Assembly: GCA_017983695.1 (NCBI GenBank)
Contig: JAGOAX010000005.1
Coordinates: 248,001-312,000, forward strand
Direction of reading: 5' to 3'
From: Ferruginibacter sp.
GTDB lineage: Bacteria > Bacteroidota > Bacteroidia > Chitinophagales > Chitinophagaceae
Length of the DNA: 64,000 bases
Part shown: positions 33,979 through 44,021 of the stretch, piece by piece
Layout: each line of letters begins with the position of its first letter
Position numbering within the stretch: the first letter of the stretch is position 1
The notes under the pieces: generated by a model
The model's input: the letters and a program-made list of their open reading frames with translations, nothing else
Told to the model about the DNA's origin: nothing
Databases searched by the model: none
Position numbers and translations under genes: made by a program

Positions 33979-36912
33979 ATGAGAAAGCACTATTTATTAC
34001 TCCTTGTTATTGTTTTATTCAGCAAATTTTCAGTTGCACAAAATAGTGCAGCAACCAATTGGGCCGATAGTGTTTTTAAAACATTGTCGGATGAGGAACG
34101 CATTGCCCAATTAATGGTGGTTCGCTTATCAACCTACGATGCCAAAACAAAAACGGCGATCTTTTATGATAAACAGGTGGAAGAGCTGATTAAAAAATAT
34201 AATGTGGGCGGCATCTGCGTTTTTCAGGGCAGCCCGGTTAAGCAGGCTAATATTATTAATGCTTTGCAGGCCCAGGCAAAAACCCCTATACTAATGTGTA
34301 TTGATGCAGAATGGGGCGTAGGTATGCGGATGATAGATAGTGTACTACCATTACCACGGCAAATGATGCTTGGTGCGGTGTCGGATGCAGGCATTGCTTA
34401 TGAGTATGGAAAAATTGTTGCCGAACAATGTAAACGTGTGGGGCTACAGGTAAATTACGCCCCGGTGGTAGATGTAAATAATAACCCCAATAACCCGGTT
34501 ATTAACGATAGAAGTTTTGGTGAAGACAAATACAAGGTAGCACTATTTGGCATTCAATATATGAAAGGTATGCAGGATAATGGTGTGATGGCCTGTGCCA
34601 AACATTTTCCCGGACATGGTGATGTGTCGGTAGATTCTCACTACGATCTGCCGGTGATCAATAAATCGATGGCGCAATTAGATTCGCTGGAATTATATCC
34701 CTTTAAAGAAATTTTTAAAGCAGGCATTGGCAGTGTGATGATTGCTCACTTAGCTATACCTGCCATTGACAATACTGCCAACAAACCTACTTCCATCTCA
34801 AAAAATAATGTAACAGAATTAATGCGGAACCAGCTTGGTTACCAAGGGCTAACTTTTACCGATGCGTTGGAAATGCAGGGTGTAAAAAAGTTTTACCCTG
34901 ATGGTGCTGCATCGGTTGAATCTTTAATTGCGGGTAATGATATGTTGTGCTTGCCCGGTGATGTGCCTTTGGCTATTGCAAAAATTAAAGCAGCTATTGC
35001 AGATAAAAAATTAAGCTGGGCCGATATTGAAATGCATTGCAAAAAAGTATTGCTTGCAAAATACCAATATGGCTTAACTACACTTAAACCAATTAACACC
35101 GATAATCTTACCAACGATTTAAACAGTAAAGTAAGTGCAATGCGTAAGCTTATTGCAGAAAATGCTTTAACCCTTTTGCAAAAAACGGACGATGTATTTT
35201 TTCCATTGCCTGCACCGGTAAAACCCATAGCTAATGATGTAGTGTATGTAAGTGTTGGTGCCAGCAGCGATAATGCATTTGCAAAACGGATGCGTACAGA
35301 TTATAAAGCCGATGTTTTTTATTTTAATTATAACCAGGATGCTGCAAGAATTTTATCAACTGTAGCCTTAATAAAAAAGCGGTACAAAAAAGTTATCATC
35401 GGCATACATAACTACAGCCGTACTCCTGCAAATAATTTTGGCCTGTCGGCTGCAGCGGTTGAGCTTGTAACGCAGTTACAGCAGCAAACCACCGCAATTA
35501 CTTTTGTATTTGGCAACCCTTATGCTATAAAGAACTGGTGCAGCGCAAAAAATATTATAGCCTGTTACGAAGATGATGCCATCATACAAAACACCGCAAT
35601 AGATTTATTACAGGGAAAAATTACTGCTAAAGGAAAATTACCGGTTACTGTTTGCGACAACTATCAATACGGCAGCGGTATTGCAGCGGCTGGTTTTTTT
35701 TTGCCCCGAACCAACCCCGACGAAGCAGGCCTTGATCCGGTTAAATTAAATGTTATTGACTCCATTGTAAATGATGCTATTGAAAAAGGTGCTACACCAG
35801 GCGGCGTGATGCTGGTGGTTAAAAACAGTAAGATCGCTTATCACAAAGCTTATGGTCATTATACTTATGATAAAGCAGAACCTGTTCAGCTGGAATCTGT
35901 TTTTGATATGGCTTCTGTTACAAAAATTTGTGCCACCACAATTTCGGTAATGAAATTATACGACGAAGGAAAGATTGATCTTAAAAAAACTTTAGGCGAT
36001 TATTTACCATGGGTTAAAGGCAGCAACAAAGAAAATTTATTAATAGAAAATATTTTATTGCACCAGGCCGGCCTGGTTTCTTATATCCCTTTTTATAAAG
36101 AAACTATTGACTCTGCCGGAAATCCTTCACCAAAATATTATGCCACTACTGCATCAGATTCATTCAGCATTAGGGTAGCGCAAAATTTATTTATGCGTAA
36201 TGCATGGCGTGATACTTTATACCAGCGCATTTTACAAAGCCCTTTAGCAGCAACAGGAAAATATATTTACAGCGATAATGATTTTATTTTTTTAGGAAAG
36301 ATTGTTGAAGCAGTTAGCGGACAAACTTTAGATGAATATGCAAAGACCACATTTTATACGCCACTGGGTTTAACCACCACCGGGTTTAAACCACGTGAAC
36401 GCTTTACATTAAACCGCATAATACCAACTGAACGGGAGAAAAATTTTCGGCAGCAATTATTACGTGGTGATGTACATGACCCCGGTGCAGCAATGTTTGG
36501 CGGTGTGGCCGGCCATGCAGGATTATTCAGTAATGCCTATGATCTGGCTGTGATAATGCAAATGCTTTTAAATGGAGGAAGCTTTAACGGAAAAAAATAT
36601 CTGAATACAGAAACTGTAAAACTCTTTACTGCTTATCACAGCGAAATAAGCCGCCGTGGATATGGTTTTGATAAACCTGAAAAAGATAATGCTACAAGGC
36701 CGGAACCTTATCCAACTTTATCAGCATCGCCATTAACATTTGGCCATACCGGTTTTACCGGAACCTGTACCTGGGCCGATCCTGCACATCAACTGATATT
36801 TATTTTTCTTAGTAACCGTGTTAATCCCGAAGGCGGTGATAACAGGAAACTGCTAAACATGAATGTGCGGCCAAAAATTCATGAGGCTATTTATAAAGCA
36901 ATAGTATATTAA
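33979..36912 (+). CDS. Fusion of GH3 beta-N-acetylhexosaminidase (NagZ-like) and serine beta-lactamase-like hydrolase
   Basis: 977 residues from the ATG at 33979; the frame extends to a TTG at 33952, but that spoils the signal peptide 'LLLLVIVLFSKFSVAQ'. Residues ~30-370 are GH3 with the NagZ signature 'KHFPGHGDVSVDSHYDLPV'. A C-terminal GH3-like domain follows to ~560. From ~585 there is a beta-lactamase/esterase domain with SxxK 'SVTK', YxN 'YSDNDF' and 'FGHTGFTGT'. Both domains act on muropeptide-like substrates in other proteins, so periplasmic cell-wall recycling is likely. Such fusions are known in Bacteroidota. Confidence 0.9.
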   Translation: MRKHYLLLLVIVLFSKFSVAQNSAATNWADSVFKTLSDEERIAQLMVVRLSTYDAKTKTAIFYDKQVEELIKKYNVGGICVFQGSPVKQANIINALQAQAKTPILMCIDAEWGVGMRMIDSVLPLPRQMMLGAVSDAGIAYEYGKIVAEQCKRVGLQVNYAPVVDVNNNPNNPVINDRSFGEDKYKVALFGIQYMKGMQDNGVMACAKHFPGHGDVSVDSHYDLPVINKSMAQLDSLELYPFKEIFKAGIGSVMIAHLAIPAIDNTANKPTSISKNNVTELMRNQLGYQGLTFTDALEMQGVKKFYPDGAASVESLIAGNDMLCLPGDVPLAIAKIKAAIADKKLSWADIEMHCKKVLLAKYQYGLTTLKPINTDNLTNDLNSKVSAMRKLIAENALTLLQKTDDVFFPLPAPVKPIANDVVYVSVGASSDNAFAKRMRTDYKADVFYFNYNQDAARILSTVALIKKRYKKVIIGIHNYSRTPANNFGLSAAAVELVTQLQQQTTAITFVFGNPYAIKNWCSAKNIIACYEDDAIIQNTAIDLLQGKITAKGKLPVTVCDNYQYGSGIAAAGFFLPRTNPDEAGLDPVKLNVIDSIVNDAIEKGATPGGVMLVVKNSKIAYHKAYGHYTYDKAEPVQLESVFDMASVTKICATTISVMKLYDEGKIDLKKTLGDYLPWVKGSNKENLLIENILLHQAGLVSYIPFYKETIDSAGNPSPKYYATTASDSFSIRVAQNLFMRNAWRDTLYQRILQSPLAATGKYIYSDNDFIFLGKIVEAVSGQTLDEYAKTTFYTPLGLTTTGFKPRERFTLNRIIPTEREKNFRQQLLRGDVHDPGAAMFGGVAGHAGLFSNAYDLAVIMQMLLNGGSFNGKKYLNTETVKLFTAYHSEISRRGYGFDKPEKDNATRPEPYPTLSASPLTFGHTGFTGTCTWADPAHQLIFIFLSNRVNPEGGDNRKLLNMNVRPKIHEAIYKAIVY

Positions 36913-36976
36913 AGGAATATTTCTAATTAAAAGCGAGGCGTTATCAATATAAATTGAGCAGAATATTTTTTAATTG

Positions 36977-37000
36977 CCCCGTCCTTTAGGTCGGGGTTTT
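36977..37000 (+). terminator. Terminator after the GH3 fusion gene
   Basis: CCCCGTCC (36977-36984), a TTTA loop and GGTCGGGG (36989-36996), with one T-T mismatch, followed by TTTT. Confidence 0.7.
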
Positions 37001-37015
37001 AAAAAAGAGTTTACA

Positions 37016-37103
37016 GGGCTTTAGCCAAATTGCTAAATATTAAAGGCATTGGGCTAAAGCCTAAAACAAATAAACCTCTTGTCCCCGGGCTAAAGCCACG
37101 GGG
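37016..37103. repeat. GGGCTAAAGCC palindromic repeat cluster
   Basis: GGCTTTAGCC (37017-37026) and GGCTAAAGCC (37052-37061) form a 10-bp inverted repeat. A second hairpin, CCCCGGGC-TAAA-GCC-A-CGGGG (37083-37103), repeats the same core. Three copies of a GGCTAAAGCC-type word within 90 bp suggest a REP-like dispersed element between the GH3 gene and the small membrane protein. Confidence 0.65.
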
Positions 37104-37106
37104 CTA

Positions 37107-37355
37107 TTAATTCAACTCTTCCGAACTCTCCGGCAGTTTATCAAACTCTCCTTTAAAACAGTAATAGCCAAATATCATCAGGCCAATGGCAATTGGTGTA
37201 AATATGCTGATGATAATAACCCAGGGAATTGGTTTATTAATATCTTTTGTACCGGTACTGCTGATATTATGTACAGCACCGGTTACTAAAAAATAAATGA
37301 TCACAGGTGCAATAACCATCCACACAATACCCATTATTCTTTTCAGTTGATTCAT
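37107..37355 (-). CDS. Small two-helix membrane protein (DUF6814-like)
   Basis: 82 residues with membrane helices at about 8-27 ('GIVWMVIAPVIIYFLVTGA') and 44-68 ('WVIIISIFTPIAIGLMIFGYY'), ending in an acidic tail, 'ESSEELN'. The size, topology and position 45 bp after an MHS-type transporter fit the Bacteroidota DUF6814 family, as I recall it. It may be an accessory subunit of the transporter. Co-transcription with it is likely. Confidence 0.65.
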   Translation of the reverse strand: MNQLKRIMGIVWMVIAPVIIYFLVTGAVHNISSTGTKDINKPIPWVIIISIFTPIAIGLMIFGYYCFKGEFDKLPESSEELN

Positions 37356-37400
37356 AAAATTTATTTTAACAGCTGATATCTTTAACAGCTGTATTAAGAT

Positions 37401-39086
37401 TTAGTCGTTGATATTTTTATCTATTTTATTATTAAGATACAAAGCCCCGATTACAAAACACAATGCTGCCACACCAATTGGATACCATAACCCTACCAAC
37501 GGATCGCTGGTAAATGTTGTTGACAGTAAGGTGGCGATAAACGGCACCAGGCCTCCAAACACACCATTACCAATATGATAAGGCAAACTCATACTGGTGT
37601 ATCTTATTTTAGTTGGAAATAATTCTACCAAAAATGCTGCAACAGGCCCATACACCATCGTTACAAAAATGATCATGATCCAGATGAGACCGATGAATTT
37701 CCATTTTAGAGAAGTGGGAAGTACTATTTCGTCATAAGTGGCTTTTTTATCTAAAAGAAAAATGGGTTTACCATTACCCAATGCACTTAATGGAGGGTAG
37801 ATGGTCCAGTCACCCTGTTGCGCTATCAAGGAATCTTTTCCTGGTTGTAATGGACTCATGGGGCCATATATCGTGGTATGCCAGCCTTCTACTTCTTTTG
37901 GCAAAGCATGTTGTTCCATAATAGTATCATTCCGCTTTTCGGAGAACTGCATTTCTTTATACTTCCATATAAATGAAGAACGCACTATGGTACGGTACAG
38001 ATGCCTTCCTACAGTATCTTTTGTAACTGTTGCTTTTGACGATACTTCGGTCAACATTTTTTTATCCTGTATCCATTCTTTTACATTGGCTTCTTTTAAT
38101 AACTCTCCAAATATCGGCCTGTAAAAAACCACTCCCAACAACATCCCAATCAGCATTATCCATTTTCTGCCAATCTTATCACTCAATGCACCAAACACTA
38201 AAAAGAAAGGTGTTGCCAAACCGATGGCCCACAATAATATTTCCCTATTCTGCATAAATTCAATCTTCACCGTATTCTCTAAAAACGATTGTGCATAGAA
38301 TTGTCCTGTGTACCAGATAACCCCCTGCCCCATTACCGCACCAAACAATGCCAGCAATACCATTTTAAAATTTGCTTTATGCCCAAAACTTTCTTTTAAC
38401 GGATTGGTACTTGTTTTTTTCTCTGCTTTTAATTTTGCAAACACCGGGCTTTCATTCATCTTTAAACGGATGTAAATAGAAACACCCACCAGTAAAATCG
38501 AGATCCAGAATGGATAGCGCCAGCCGCCCCACTCTGCGGTAAAAGCAGCATCACTCATGTTACCTTTAACGGCCATTATCACACCAAGCGCAACAAACAA
38601 TCCTAATGTAGCTGTGGTTTGTATCCATGCCGTAAAATACCCACGGCGGTGTGGTGGTGCATGTTCGGCCACATAGGTTGCGGCGCCCCCATATTCTCCA
38701 CCTAATGCCAGCCCTTGTACTAATCTTAATAACAAAACCAGTAATGGCGCAGCCATACCAATGGCTTTATAAGATGGTACCAGCCCGATTAAAAAAGTAG
38801 AGCCGCCCATTAAAACTAAAGTGAGCAGGAAAGTATACTTGCGGCCAATCAGATCTCCCAGCCGGCCAAAAACCAATGCACCAAAAGGCCGCACTAAAAA
38901 GCCGGCAGCAAAAATGGCCAGCGTACTCAGCAATGCTGCTGTTTCATTGCCATCAGGAAAAAATTGCACTGAGATAGTTTTGGCCAGCATACCAAAAATG
39001 TAAAAATCGTACCACTCAATTAATGTACCCAGCGAAGAAGAGAAAATAACTTTACCAATTCCTTTAGTAGAATTTTCATTTATCAT
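37401..39086 (-). CDS. MFS transporter, metabolite:H+ symporter (MHS) family, with a large internal insertion
   Basis: 561 residues; MHS proteins are usually ~430. The N-terminus 'GTLIEWYDFYIFGMLA', the loop 'RPFGALVFGRLGDLIGRKY' and 'QGLALGGEYGGAATYVAEH' are classic for the family. About 110 hydrophilic residues (roughly 330-440) are inserted before the ninth helix region. The C-terminal helices include 'VTMVYGPVAAFLVELFPTKIRYT'. It probably takes up an organic acid. It is divergent from acetyl-CoA synthetase with a 151-bp gap, so acetate or a related acid is a plausible substrate. Confidence 0.88.
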   Translation of the reverse strand: MINENSTKGIGKVIFSSSLGTLIEWYDFYIFGMLAKTISVQFFPDGNETAALLSTLAIFAAGFLVRPFGALVFGRLGDLIGRKYTFLLTLVLMGGSTFLIGLVPSYKAIGMAAPLLVLLLRLVQGLALGGEYGGAATYVAEHAPPHRRGYFTAWIQTTATLGLFVALGVIMAVKGNMSDAAFTAEWGGWRYPFWISILLVGVSIYIRLKMNESPVFAKLKAEKKTSTNPLKESFGHKANFKMVLLALFGAVMGQGVIWYTGQFYAQSFLENTVKIEFMQNREILLWAIGLATPFFLVFGALSDKIGRKWIMLIGMLLGVVFYRPIFGELLKEANVKEWIQDKKMLTEVSSKATVTKDTVGRHLYRTIVRSSFIWKYKEMQFSEKRNDTIMEQHALPKEVEGWHTTIYGPMSPLQPGKDSLIAQQGDWTIYPPLSALGNGKPIFLLDKKATYDEIVLPTSLKWKFIGLIWIMIIFVTMVYGPVAAFLVELFPTKIRYTSMSLPYHIGNGVFGGLVPFIATLLSTTFTSDPLVGLWYPIGVAALCFVIGALYLNNKIDKNIND

Positions 39087-39207
39087 ATATAAAACAATTG
39101 TAAGCGGAAGATACTATGTTTTTAAACCCAACTGTCCTGTAATGTAGGTTATGATAAAAAAAATGTACAAAATGTTTTTTAAGTATTATTAAGTCAATTG
39201 GTATCTA

Positions 39208-39215
39208 TAATTTTG
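39208..39215 (+). promoter_or_regulatory. -7 box TAATTTTG upstream of acs
   Basis: Fits TAnnTTTG and ends 22 nt before the acs ATG. No matching -33 box was identified at proper spacing. Confidence 0.4.
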
Positions 39216-39237
39216 ACACAATTAAAAAAGCGTTGCT

Positions 39238-41175
39238 ATGGCATATCCCTATCAGATTAAATCTTTAGAACAATATAACAGCGATTATAAAAAAAGTGTA
39301 GATGATCCCGAAGGATTTTGGGGTGATGTAGCCGAAAATTTTCAATGGAAGAAAAAATGGGATAGTGTTTTGGAATGGAATTTTACCGAACCGAAAGTAG
39401 AATGGTTTAAAGGCGCTAAACTGAATATTACCGAAAATTGTATCGACAGGCATTTGGCAACCATGGGTGATAAGCCGGCCATCATTTGGGAACCTAACGA
39501 CCCCGAAGACAGGGTGCGTATTGTTACTTACAACAGGTTGCACAAACGTGTTTGCCAGTTTGCACAGGTATTAAAAAATAATGGTGTAAAAAAAGGCGAC
39601 CGTGTTTGTATATATATGGGTATGGTGCCCGAACTGGCTTATGCAGTTTTAGGTTGTGCAAGAATTGGCGCCATTCACAGTGTTATATTCGGAGGTTTTA
39701 GTGCACAAAGTATTGCCGACAGATTAGAAGATGCCCAGGCCGAATTTATTGTTACCTGCGATGGTGCTTACCGTGGTGCAAAAGATATTCCTTTAAAAAG
39801 TGTAATTGATGATGCGTTGATAGGTAACAAAACTGTGAAGAGGGTAATTGTGTACACCCGTACAAGAACTCCGGTATCGATGATAAAAGGAAGAGATGTG
39901 TGGTGGGAAGATGAAATGGAATATGCCGAAACACAAGTGGAGAAAGATGGTGTGGTATCTTTTCCTGCCGAAGAAATGGATGCAGAAGATCCGCTGTTTA
40001 TTTTATACACTAGTGGCAGTACCGGTAAACCCAAAGGTGTGGTACATACTGTTGCTGGCTATATGGTATGGACCAATTATACTTTTGTAAATACATTTCA
40101 ATACAAACCCGGTGCTATACATTTTTGCACTGCAGATATTGGCTGGATAACAGGTCATAGTTATATCCTTTATGGCCCTTTAAGTGCAGGTGCTACATCA
40201 TTAATGTTTGAAGGCATACCCACATGGCCTGATGCCGGAAGGTTTTGGGACATAATAGATAAACACAAAGTAAATATTTTATACACCGCCCCTACAGCTA
40301 TAAGAAGTTTAATGGGCTTTGGGTTAGATCCGTTAAAAGGAAAAGATCTTTCTTCTTTAACAACATTAGGTACTGTTGGCGAACCCATCAACGAAGAAGC
40401 ATGGCATTGGTATGATGAAAATATTGGCAAGAAAAAATGCCCGATCGTTGACACCTGGTGGCAAACAGAAACCGGCGGTACACTCATTTCAAATCTTGCA
40501 GGTGTTACACCGGGCATACCAAGCTGGGCATCTTTACCCATGCCGGGTGTGCAACCCATACTGGTTGATGAGAATGGAAAAGAGGTTACCGAAAAAGATG
40601 AGCATGGTATGCTTAAGGGAAATCTTTGTATTAAAGCACCATGGCCTTCTATTTTAAGAACTACTTATGGCGATCATGAACGTTGCCGCACCAACTATTT
40701 TGCTACCTATGCCGGATTATATTTTACCGGCGATGGTGCATTAAAAGATGAAAAAGGTAATTACAGAATTACAGGAAGAGTAGATGATGTATTGAATGTA
40801 AGCGGCCATCGTATTGGCACTGCCGAAGTAGAGAATGCCATTAATATGCATGCCGGCGTGGTGGAAAGTGCAGTAGTAGGTTATCCCCATGATGTAAAAG
40901 GCCAGGGCATTTATGCCTACGTAATTTTCAGCGGTCACCATGGTGATGATGACTCAAGAAGAAAAGATATTTTACAAACTGTTACAAGAGTAATTGGCCC
41001 TATTGCCAAACCGGATAAGATACAATTTGTAAGTGGTTTGCCTAAAACACGTAGCGGTAAAATCATGCGCCGTATTTTAAGGAAGATAGCTGAAGGCGAA
41101 ACAGAAAATTTAGGCGATACCTCAACCTTACTTGATCCGGGTGTAGTGGAAGAAATTAAGAACGGGAAATTATAA
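39238..41175 (+). CDS. acs: Acetyl-CoA synthetase
   Basis: 645 residues, the normal size. It activates acetate to acetyl-CoA through acetyl-AMP. Motifs are the P-loop-like 'YTSGSTGKPKGVVHT' (about 258-272), 'GDIGWITGHSYILYGPL'-type text around 300, 'WWQTETGG' and 'FTGDGALKDEKGNYRITGR'. The C-terminal acetylation-site lysine is in 'PKTRSGKIMRRILR'. It is divergent from the MHS transporter, suggesting a shared acetate-uptake function. Confidence 0.96.
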   Translation: MAYPYQIKSLEQYNSDYKKSVDDPEGFWGDVAENFQWKKKWDSVLEWNFTEPKVEWFKGAKLNITENCIDRHLATMGDKPAIIWEPNDPEDRVRIVTYNRLHKRVCQFAQVLKNNGVKKGDRVCIYMGMVPELAYAVLGCARIGAIHSVIFGGFSAQSIADRLEDAQAEFIVTCDGAYRGAKDIPLKSVIDDALIGNKTVKRVIVYTRTRTPVSMIKGRDVWWEDEMEYAETQVEKDGVVSFPAEEMDAEDPLFILYTSGSTGKPKGVVHTVAGYMVWTNYTFVNTFQYKPGAIHFCTADIGWITGHSYILYGPLSAGATSLMFEGIPTWPDAGRFWDIIDKHKVNILYTAPTAIRSLMGFGLDPLKGKDLSSLTTLGTVGEPINEEAWHWYDENIGKKKCPIVDTWWQTETGGTLISNLAGVTPGIPSWASLPMPGVQPILVDENGKEVTEKDEHGMLKGNLCIKAPWPSILRTTYGDHERCRTNYFATYAGLYFTGDGALKDEKGNYRITGRVDDVLNVSGHRIGTAEVENAINMHAGVVESAVVGYPHDVKGQGIYAYVIFSGHHGDDDSRRKDILQTVTRVIGPIAKPDKIQFVSGLPKTRSGKIMRRILRKIAEGETENLGDTSTLLDPGVVEEIKNGKL

Positions 41176-41234
41176 TCGTATTTTTTTGAGTGCCGTATTG
41201 ATTTAACTTTATGGTTCTGTATAACTGATAAAGT

Positions 41235-43448
41235 ATGAAATTGTATTGCCATTTTGCAGCCTCATTGTTTTTATTCTTTATAGCTTCTTCTTTTTCTGCC
41301 ACAGCGCAAATGAAAAGTTGCTGTGAGCCTGATAGTGTTAAACTGGTGTCAACCGTCAAGCAATCGAAAGGCACATTAAGAATGATAAAGATCCTCGACA
41401 GCATTAACAGGAATGCAAACCCCGATGATTTTTATGTAATGAATACCCAACGTGCCGCATCTTTTAAAAAGAAACTGGCAACCGAAAAAGACCCCAACAA
41501 AAGGCTCAATTTTTATTTTCAATACAGTGTGGAATCATTAAATACAGGTAATACCGATGAGGCTATCGGTGTGCTTAGCCAAGTTATTAATGCCATGAAA
41601 ATAACCCAGGAAAATTTTACACCACAATACAAAGTATTTTTCGACCAGCTGGCCATTGCATATATGAGAAAAGGTGAACTGGAAAATTGTGCCGCCAATC
41701 ATAATCCGCAAAGCTGTATCATCCCCATTCAGGGTAATGGCATTCATCAATTAACTTCCGGCTCGGAACGTGCAATAGAAATATATAAGATCATCCTGAA
41801 TAAATTCCCCGATGACCTTCAATCGAGATACCTGTTAAATGTTGCTTACATGACCTTGGGCAAATATCCTGCTGAAGTACCAAAACAATGGCTGATAGAG
41901 TCAGGTGTATTCAATCAAAATAATAGCGGCAATATTGTTTTAAAAGATGTTGCCGGTAAAAAAGGAGTTGATATGAATGGTATTTCCGGTGGTTGTGTGG
42001 TGGATGACCTGGACAATGATGGCTTACTGGATATTATGGCAACGTCTTATGGCCTAAGTGACCAGATAAGATACATGCACCAGATGAAAGATGGCACATT
42101 TAAAACAGAAACCACATCATCAGGTTTGGTAGGTATCACCGGCGGATTAAATATGATACATGCCGATTATAACAATGATGGTTTTAAAGATATTGTTGTG
42201 TTAAGAGGCGGCTGGTGGGGTAAAAATGCCAAGTTTCCGTTTTCGTTATTAAAAAATAATGGCAATAATACTTTTGAAGATGTAACGATTGAGCTGGGTC
42301 TGTATTCGCCGGCACCAACGCAAAGTGCGGCCTGGGGCGATTTTAATAACGATGGCTGGATAGATCTTTTTGTGGCACACGAAAATTATCCCTGCCAGTT
42401 ATTCATTAATGAAAAAGGAAAATTTAAAGATGTATCTAAAAAATACGGATTGAACATTACCACATTTGCAAAAGGTTGTGTGTGGGGCGATATTAATAAT
42501 GATGGTTTTCCTGACCTCTATCTTTCTGCATTAGGAGCACCCAATAAATTATGGCTCAATAAGCCCGGTGCAACTGCCGGCGAAAGAACATTTGAAGACA
42601 TCAGTAAAGCTGCCGGTGTGGAAGAGCCGATCTATAGTTTTCCCACCTGGTTTTTCGATTTTGACAATGATGGTTATCTTGATCTGTTTGTTTCGGGTTA
42701 CGATACTAAACGTTTTTCGGAAGTAGGAGGCGATGCAGCCCGTGATATGTTGGATATGCCTGCCTTAGGAGAACTGCCACGTTTATACCATAATAATGGT
42801 AATAATACATTTACCGACGTAAGTGCTGCGTACGGCGTTAACCATGTAAACTATGCCATGGGTTGTAATTTTGGCGACATTGATAATGATGGCTGGCTGG
42901 ATTATTATTTGGGTACCGGAGCTCCCGAATTTACCACCATAGTACCTAATAAACTCTACCGTAATGTTGCAGGTAAAAAATTTGAAGACATTACTTATGC
43001 CACCAATACCGGGCATATACAAAAAGGCCATGCCGTAGCTTTTGCTGATATTGATAATGATGGCGACCAGGATATTTATGCAGTAATGGGAGGCGCAGTG
43101 GAAGGTGACCGTTTTAGAAATGTATTGTTTGAAAATACTTCGGCTACCGGTAACCATTGGGTAAAATTAAAACTGCAGGGTGTTACTGCAAACCGGGCAG
43201 CTATTGGTGCAAGAGTAAGGATAAAAGTAAAAATGCCCAATGGTGGTTTTCAGAATTTTTATCATACCGTTTGTACCGGTGCAAGTTTTGGCTCTCAAAC
43301 TTTAACTGTACAGGCGGGCCTGGGCAAAGCAACTGGTATTGAAGAAATAGAAATTGAATGGCCTAATGCAAAACAAACCAAAGAAACTATTACCGGTGTT
43401 ACAATGGATAGCGAAATAAATATAAAAGAAGGTATTGGAAAATTATAA
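41235..43448 (+). CDS. Secreted FG-GAP/VCBS repeat protein with ASPIC/UnbV domain (CRTAC1-like)
   Basis: 737 residues with a signal peptide ending 'SSFSATAQMK' (residue 25). The first ~220 residues are helical and TPR-like. Seven calcium-binding loops DxDxDGxxD follow: 'DLDNDGLLDI', 'DYNNDGFKDI', 'DFNNDGWIDL', 'DINNDGFPDL', 'DFDNDGYLDL', 'DIDNDGWLDY' and 'DIDNDGDQDI', fitting a seven-blade propeller. The end ('NHWVKLKLQGVTANRAAIGA' to 'EIEWPNAKQT') is the ASPIC/UnbV domain. It is an extracellular protein of unknown ligand and lacks a clear T9SS tail. Confidence 0.92.
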   Translation: MKLYCHFAASLFLFFIASSFSATAQMKSCCEPDSVKLVSTVKQSKGTLRMIKILDSINRNANPDDFYVMNTQRAASFKKKLATEKDPNKRLNFYFQYSVESLNTGNTDEAIGVLSQVINAMKITQENFTPQYKVFFDQLAIAYMRKGELENCAANHNPQSCIIPIQGNGIHQLTSGSERAIEIYKIILNKFPDDLQSRYLLNVAYMTLGKYPAEVPKQWLIESGVFNQNNSGNIVLKDVAGKKGVDMNGISGGCVVDDLDNDGLLDIMATSYGLSDQIRYMHQMKDGTFKTETTSSGLVGITGGLNMIHADYNNDGFKDIVVLRGGWWGKNAKFPFSLLKNNGNNTFEDVTIELGLYSPAPTQSAAWGDFNNDGWIDLFVAHENYPCQLFINEKGKFKDVSKKYGLNITTFAKGCVWGDINNDGFPDLYLSALGAPNKLWLNKPGATAGERTFEDISKAAGVEEPIYSFPTWFFDFDNDGYLDLFVSGYDTKRFSEVGGDAARDMLDMPALGELPRLYHNNGNNTFTDVSAAYGVNHVNYAMGCNFGDIDNDGWLDYYLGTGAPEFTTIVPNKLYRNVAGKKFEDITYATNTGHIQKGHAVAFADIDNDGDQDIYAVMGGAVEGDRFRNVLFENTSATGNHWVKLKLQGVTANRAAIGARVRIKVKMPNGGFQNFYHTVCTGASFGSQTLTVQAGLGKATGIEEIEIEWPNAKQTKETITGVTMDSEINIKEGIGKL

Positions 43449-43471
43449 GCCAACAGGGAAATACAATATTC

Positions 43472-43930
43472 CTATTCCGGTTTAATTTCTTTTGTAACAT
43501 TTTCGCAGGCAGATAATTTCATTTCACCTTCGCTGTAAACAATTTTTTTATTATCATCGCCGTCAACTTCTATTTTAAATTTGTATATACCAGCTTTAAG
43601 TTCGTACCAGCATTCCTGTATTTTAGGTAAAATTTTTATAGTAAGTACGCTGGCTTCATAATTATTACCATTGCGTTTAAACAGGCTTATATAAAGGCTT
43701 TTAGCAGTAGTATTTTTAAAACACAGGTCGCTTATATTTTTAACAGTGCAGCTGTCTGTTTTTAATATAGCAGTTGGTGTATTTGCTGTTACATTATTTT
43801 TTGGTGTTTTAAAAACCCTTACCAGTTCCACCAAAGTTTTACCACCTTCAATCAAATTAGATGCTGTATTGTTTTGTGCCCATACAGATGTAGTGTACAT
43901 ACAAACAGCAAGCAGCAAATACTTTCTCAT
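43472..43930 (-). CDS. Small secreted protein, unknown function
   Basis: 152 residues with a signal peptide ending 'TTSVWAQNN' (residue 18). The mature part is beta-rich, with Cys residues in 'KTDSCTVKNISDLCFKN', 'IQECWYELKAG' and 'KLSACENV'. No family was recognised. It converges with the UnbV gene and is divergent from the alpha/beta hydrolase gene. Confidence 0.6.
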   Translation of the reverse strand: MRKYLLLAVCMYTTSVWAQNNTASNLIEGGKTLVELVRVFKTPKNNVTANTPTAILKTDSCTVKNISDLCFKNTTAKSLYISLFKRNGNNYEASVLTIKILPKIQECWYELKAGIYKFKIEVDGDDNKKIVYSEGEMKLSACENVTKEIKPE

Positions 43931-43999
43931 ACCATTAGTTTTAAGTTATACAATATATACCGGATGCTATTAATTTAAGGTTTACATAAGCAAAGCCTT

Positions 44000-44007
44000 T
44001 ATTTTTG
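44000..44007 (+). promoter_or_regulatory. -7 box TATTTTTG upstream of the hydrolase-queA pair
   Basis: Fits TAnnTTTG and ends 14 nt before the ATG at 44022. No good -33 box. Confidence 0.4.
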
Positions 44008-44021
44008 TTGAAAATATTTTT

